DNA of 64,000 bases from Myxococcota bacterium. Lineage in GTDB: Bacteria > Myxococcota_A > UBA796 > UBA9615 > JAKLKC01. Below are positions 60,548 through 64,000 of this stretch, one piece after another. Under the pieces are notes generated by a model, which worked only from the letters and a program-made list of their open reading frames with translations, was not told the origin of the DNA and made no database searches. Numbering within the stretch: the first letter of the stretch is position 1; every line of letters starts with the position of its first letter. Location of the stretch: positions 62,001-126,000 of the forward strand of contig JAKLKC010000006.1 in the NCBI GenBank assembly GCA_023150875.1, given 5' to 3'. The position numbers and the translations under genes were made by a program.

Positions 60548-60801
60548 GGGCCCAAGCGGCCAGGCAGGGAACTACGAAACACGCGAAAGGCGCGAAACAG
60601 GACCTTTCGCGTGTTTCGCGCATTTCGTAGTTTCAACATGCCCATCCGCTCGGCACCCACAACTCCGGGCCTCCCACCTCTTCCCTTTGCGTTCTCTGTG
60701 GGCCCCGGACGGGCCGCTCTGTGCCTCTGTGGGCGAGCCCAGGACGGCGAGCCATTTACGCCGGCCGGCTGTTGTCACGAACCGCCCTGGGTGGCAGCCG
60801 G
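60548..60801. repeat. 254-bp direct repeat, copy 2
   Basis: The second copy, 324 bp from the first, with only scattered substitutions (for example ACAGGACC for ACAAGACC and TTCCCTTTGCG for TTCTCTCTGCG). The hairpin is at 60570-60632. The 70-bp spacer between copies is unrelated to the repeat. No open reading frame or transposase is associated. Confidence 0.85.
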
Positions 60802-60837
60802 ATAGGGATGGTTGCCTGCACCCGGAAGGGGAAACCG

Positions 60838-62264
60838 ATGCGGATGTGCTACTTCGCGGCCACCCTGATCCTGCTGGCCACGGCGTGTACCTCCCCCGCC
60901 GAAGACGGCTTCACCGCGGATGCGCCCTCTGGCGAGGGCGAGACGGATCTGGTCAAAAGGACCGGGCCCTCGATGATGGCCTGTCCGCGACCCACGACGG
61001 CATCGTGCTGATCGTGATCGACACATGGCGCGCCGACGCATTCGTCAACGACCTGATGCCCGCCCTCACCGCCTACGGCGAGGGCGGTGTCGTCTTCCGA
61101 AACGCCTACTCGTCGGGCAACTGGACCCTTACGGGGACGACCGGCATCCTCGCGGGAACCGTGCCATCCGAGCACGAGCTTCTGAGCCAGTATCCGGAGG
61201 TCGGGGAGTACGGTTGGCTCCAGGACGACATCCTGCTCCTCCCGGACGTCCTCGAGTACCGGAGCTACCAGGTCAGTAATAACTGGATTGCGGCATGCGG
61301 CGGCATCGCCGAGCGCTTCGATGTGGACCTCAACCCTCCCCCGCTGGGGATGACCCTCGAAGAGCTGGTGGACGAAGAGGTCGTTTCCCAAACGACTCCC
61401 GCCATCATCGCGGACATCCTGGGCGAGGACAGAGTGTACTTCGTCCATTACCAGTTGCTCACACCCCACTTCCCATACTGCATCGAAGGAGTAGATACGG
61501 TCGTCAACGGGTTCGAGATGTGCGTGGACACGGAACCTCTCTCGGACGAGGAGCTCGCGCAACTCCAAGCGGACTTCCAGATCGCCCACGCGGCGGATCC
61601 GGACTCGTTCCTGGAGGGCATGCGGGCGCTCTACGACGAGCAGGTCCGCCAGGCGGACGAGTTCGTCGCGGGGATCGTGGAGCAGTACCGGGCCGCCGAC
61701 CTGCGCCCGCTGTTCGTAGTCACGTCCGACCATGGAGAGGCATTCCTGGAGCACGACAACCTGTTCCACGGTGACGACCTGCACCAGGAGCAGGTAGCCG
61801 TCCCGCTGATCATGTGGGGCCCGGGCGTACCGCGCGCGCCCGCCGTCGAGACGGTGGTATCCACCGTGGACATCTTCCCCACCCTCCTGGACTTCGCCGA
61901 GACCGTGTGGGAGAGCGACCAACTCATCGGCCGCAGCCTACGACCGCTAATGCACGAAGACGCCGAGACGCTGTCGAGAGCACAGTACGAGTACTTCGCC
62001 TTCGACCAGGAGACCCAGCAGATCGCCCTCTTGTCCGGAATCACGGCTTCGGTTCCAATCGAAGAGGGGACATGGACCCTCATGGAAGAACGAGGGGACC
62101 CGGTCCTCGGGTTCGAGCCCAAGCTCTTCGACCAGATGGCCGATCCGGGGCAGGTCGAGGATCTGGCCGAGGACCCATATTTCTCCGGAGTGCTCGATAC
62201 GCTGTCCGAACTCAACGTGGTGTTGCCCCACACAGAGTGGGAGGATCGCTGGTACGGCTTGTGA
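60838..62264 (+). CDS. Lipoprotein sulfatase/alkaline-phosphatase-superfamily hydrolase, with an apparent frameshift
   Basis: About 475 residues when joined. Reading from ATG 60838 (site GGAAGGGGA) gives a signal peptide with lipobox LATAC and an acidic spacer (APSGEGETDLVK). The frame is then lost at the A run 60955-60958. The -1 frame continues with HDGIVLIVIDTWRADAF (metal Asp), GNWTLTGTTGILAG (Thr at the nucleophile position), VTSDHGEAFLEH (metal Asp-His) and VDIFPTLLDFA. One missing A would restore a single protein (VKKDRALDDG). The metal site is complete, unlike in the sulfatase-fold gene at 36 kb. Base composition is less GC-biased than its neighbours, as in acquired DNA. Confidence 0.78.
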
Positions 62265-62581
62265 GAAACTGCCTGTACGACAGTCCGCAGGGCAGCGGCA
62301 TCGAACCTGGCGGCGATCCATTCCAGACGTACCCGGGGGCGCAGTGGCGGGACGACCTCATCTCGCCGTGGCGAGACGCAGGCGCCTCCGCCTGGACTTC
62401 CACCCACCAGGAGCTTTACGACGCGGTTCTCGACTGCCACGTCGCCTCGGACCACGCCTACGACGTCCTCTGGGATGAACAATACTGGGAGTCCTGCGGA
62501 CTCGTCCCGCTCATCGGGGCGGTCGAGGCTGCCCGGACCGAGCCCGAGGACGTCGCGATCCCGAGCGCGCAGGCGCGATGA
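62261..62581 (+). CDS. Hypothetical small protein coupled to the sulfatase gene
   Basis: A 106-residue acidic, Trp-rich frame (TYPGAQWRDDLISPWRD, SDHAYDVLWDEQYW) starting at a GTG that overlaps the sulfatase stop (GTGA). No domain is recognised. The overlap and sensible composition favour a real gene or the N-terminal piece of a broken one: the next codons in another frame encode an FG-GAP repeat. Confidence 0.45.
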   Translation: MRNCLYDSPQGSGIEPGGDPFQTYPGAQWRDDLISPWRDAGASAWTSTHQELYDAVLDCHVASDHAYDVLWDEQYWESCGLVPLIGAVEAARTEPEDVAIPSAQAR

Positions 62582-62864
62582 CCCTTGGATTGCCGACATG
62601 GACGGCGACGGGTGGTCCGATGTCGTCATCGGGAGCCCGTGCCCCGACGACCATGCCGGCCGGACCTGGCTGGTGTCCGGTGGGGCGCTCTCCCAAGGCC
62701 GCACCGTGGACGAGGACAATCCGGGCGCCGTGCTCGTCACCATCCACGGCCAGGTCCCGGGAGGGCTGAGCGGGGACGCCGTCGGCGCCATCCCGGACTT
62801 GGACGGCGACGGCCTCCCCGAGATCGCGATCGGCGCACCCGGCTATCCATCGGCGGCGTGGTAG
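62576..62864 (+). pseudogene. FG-GAP repeat gene fragment
   Basis: One and a half calcium-loop repeats are legible (ADMDGDGWSDVVIGSPC, IPDLDGDGLPEIAIGAPG) and then the frame stops at 62864. An FG-GAP protein normally has seven such units, so this is a fragment. It could have been joined to the 106-residue frame just before it by a lost frame. It faces the larger FG-GAP gene on the other strand. Confidence 0.5.
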
Positions 62865-62983
62865 CGCCCCGCGGGCGTCGAGGAGCGGCGCGCAGGGCCC
62901 CCCGCGCCCTCCGGTCCGTCACGAGGCCGTCGTCTCCTCTCTGCGACTCGTCGACATCGGACCGTGACGGGCGGACCGCCCCG

Positions 62984-64000
62984 TCACAGGTCGGGATCGG
63001 AGACGACGTAGACCGTCGAGCCGGCGCCGGCGCCCGCGACCAGCTCCGGTCGGCCGTCTCCGTCGAGGTCGCAGCGGGTCTGCACCGAGCTGCCGAGCTG
63101 CCCGTGGTCGTAGATCGGGTCGCGGAGCAGCTCGGCATCCGCGGAGTCCAGGTCCAGCCCATCCGCCACGGGACCGCGAAACAGCATCACCCGCCCGGCG
63201 AAGAGGCCCAGGTCGTAGCTGGCGCCGTAGGCGCCGAGGAGCACGTCCGACAGGCCGTCGCCGTCGAGGTCTCCTCCCCCGAAGTAGCGGCCGAGGCCGT
63301 CCAGGATCTGGGCGTAGGCGCGGTCGGGGACGTCGGCCAGGTACGTCTCGCCCTCCAGGGGGCCTCGGACCAGGTAGACCGCGCCCTCCAGGAACTCACC
63401 GTGCCCCGGGGCGCCCACCAGCAGGTCGGTGTACCCGTCTCCGTCCACGTCCCCGGCCGCCGCCACGGCGGAGCCGGCCTCGTCGCCCTCCTCCTCGGCG
63501 AGCAGGACGGCCCCGACGCCCCCGCCCACCTCCATCGGGCCCGCGAACGGACCGGGGGCGACGAAGGCCGCGCCCCCGCCGCCGCCCAGGTCCCCAGGGG
63601 CGCCGATCAGCAGGTCCCCGTAGCCGTCCCCGTCGGCGTCCCCGAGGGGGGCGATGGCCGCGCCGAAGGAAGTGGCGTGATGGCTCAGGGCCGACTCGCG
63701 CACGACAGCGGGCGCGCCGGCGAGAGACCATGTCACGCCGGGGGGACCGTACAGGACGGACACGGCACCGTACCCATCCCCCGGAGCGCCGATGGCGAGG
63801 TCCCCATATCCGTCGCCGTCGAGGTCGGCCGCGGCCACCGCGGCGCCCGCCTCGTCATAGGCCGAGGCACCGATCAGGACCGCGTCCGCCGCCTCGATCC
63901 CCCGCACTCCTACGGCGGGGCCGAGGAAGACGTGGACCGAGCCCGCGTCGGCCCCACCGGCGTCGTCGCGGGGCAGGGCGACCGCCAGGTCATCGATCCC
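62984..64000 (-). CDS. FG-GAP repeat protein, 5' end beyond the window
   Basis: At least 338 codons are open to the window edge. Five to six repeats of the form DLDGDGYGDLAIGAPGD separate ~50-residue spacers (for example DADGDGYGDLLIGAPG, DVDGDGYTDLLVGAPG, DLDGDGLSDVLLGAYG, DLDGDGRPELVAGAGA), which is the integrin-alpha-type beta-propeller with calcium loops. The reading continues past the GTG at 63907 with LAVALPRDD and VHVFLGPAVG, so that codon is internal. It is probably secreted or surface-exposed; the signal peptide is outside the window. Confidence 0.85.
   Translation of the reverse strand, partial: GIDDLAVALPRDDAGGADAGSVHVFLGPAVGVRGIEAADAVLIGASAYDEAGAAVAAADLDGDGYGDLAIGAPGDGYGAVSVLYGPPGVTWSLAGAPAVVRESALSHHATSFGAAIAPLGDADGDGYGDLLIGAPGDLGGGGGAAFVAPGPFAGPMEVGGGVGAVLLAEEEGDEAGSAVAAAGDVDGDGYTDLLVGAPGHGEFLEGAVYLVRGPLEGETYLADVPDRAYAQILDGLGRYFGGGDLDGDGLSDVLLGAYGASYDLGLFAGRVMLFRGPVADGLDLDSADAELLRDPIYDHGQLGSSVQTRCDLDGDGRPELVAGAGAGSTVYVVSDPDL

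Noticed and set aside
62964-62987. Hairpin GTGACGGG...CCCGTCAC at the stop codon of the FG-GAP gene
   Set aside because: No T run on either side and the stem includes the stop codon, so terminator function is not supported.

Overview
The window is very GC-rich bacterial DNA and looks like a chromosomal piece of a Myxococcota (deltaproteobacterial) genome. The signs are an eukaryote-like Ser/Thr kinase with an AAA domain, MopE-type Asp/Cys calcium-binding repeats, FG-GAP repeat proteins, lipoproteins with long Asp-Asp-Asp linkers, and a GH18 enzyme with a MYXO-CTERM-like tail. The high third-position GC opens very long meaningless frames opposite real genes, so calls rest on protein family, ribosome binding sites and start context. 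No rRNA, tRNA, CRISPR array, insertion sequence or prophage was recognised.

Layout. 1-5.6 kb: a short partial gene at the edge, a kinase-ATPase with an abrupt C-terminus, and a large PHP-type metallohydrolase lipoprotein flanked by simple tandem repeats. 5.7-9 kb: 4-alpha-glucanotransferase and a porin. 9.1-16.4 kb: a rightward run of an arginine-hydrolase-type enzyme, arginine decarboxylase, a DAHP-synthase-like protein without most of its metal ligands, aroA, aroE and an SDR epimerase. 16.4-24.3 kb: small envelope proteins, anthranilate/aminodeoxychorismate synthase glutaminase, an ArsC-type phosphatase, a BsuPI-like lipoprotein, mutY, aroC, and a hydrolase facing a phosphoribosyltransferase. 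Four shikimate/chorismate genes (aroA, aroE, aroC, pabA/trpG) therefore lie within about 10 kb.

24.4-37.8 kb is the most unusual accessory stretch. An 819-residue protein with a separase/CHAT/caspase-like His-Cys core precedes a large radical SAM protein. Next come a DUF2059 protein and a leftward five-gene set: two radical SAM enzymes, an O-antigen-type ABC permease overlapping one of them by 4 bp, a MORN-like secreted protein and the Wzt-type ATPase. A degenerate sulfatase-fold protein diverges from this set.

38-46 kb: an AcpA/phospholipase C-type phosphoesterase, a MopE-repeat lipoprotein, a long coiled-coil protein, a SpoIID/LytB protein and a GH18 protein, suggesting envelope or spore-wall remodelling. 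46-52 kb: a compact leftward operon, TetR regulator, outer-membrane beta-barrel, LolD-like ATPase, two FtsX-type permeases and a LolA-like lipoprotein-sorting protein. Nearly every junction overlaps by 4 bp, and a palindromic operator sits on its promoter. 52-60 kb: an AAA/DUF4143 ATPase, a lipoprotein, a four-domain redox fusion (VKOR, DsbA, SUMF1-like, TlpA), an FG-GAP-type lipoprotein and a B12-type radical SAM enzyme. 60-64 kb is decayed or plastic: two 254-bp direct repeats, a frameshifted lipoprotein sulfatase, gene fragments and an FG-GAP gene running off the edge.

The best candidates for something undescribed are the caspase-like/radical SAM pair, the radical SAM/ABC exporter set, the VKOR-DsbA-SUMF1-TlpA fusion and the metal-ligand-less DAHP synthase homologue. 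Their functions are inferred from sequence motifs only.
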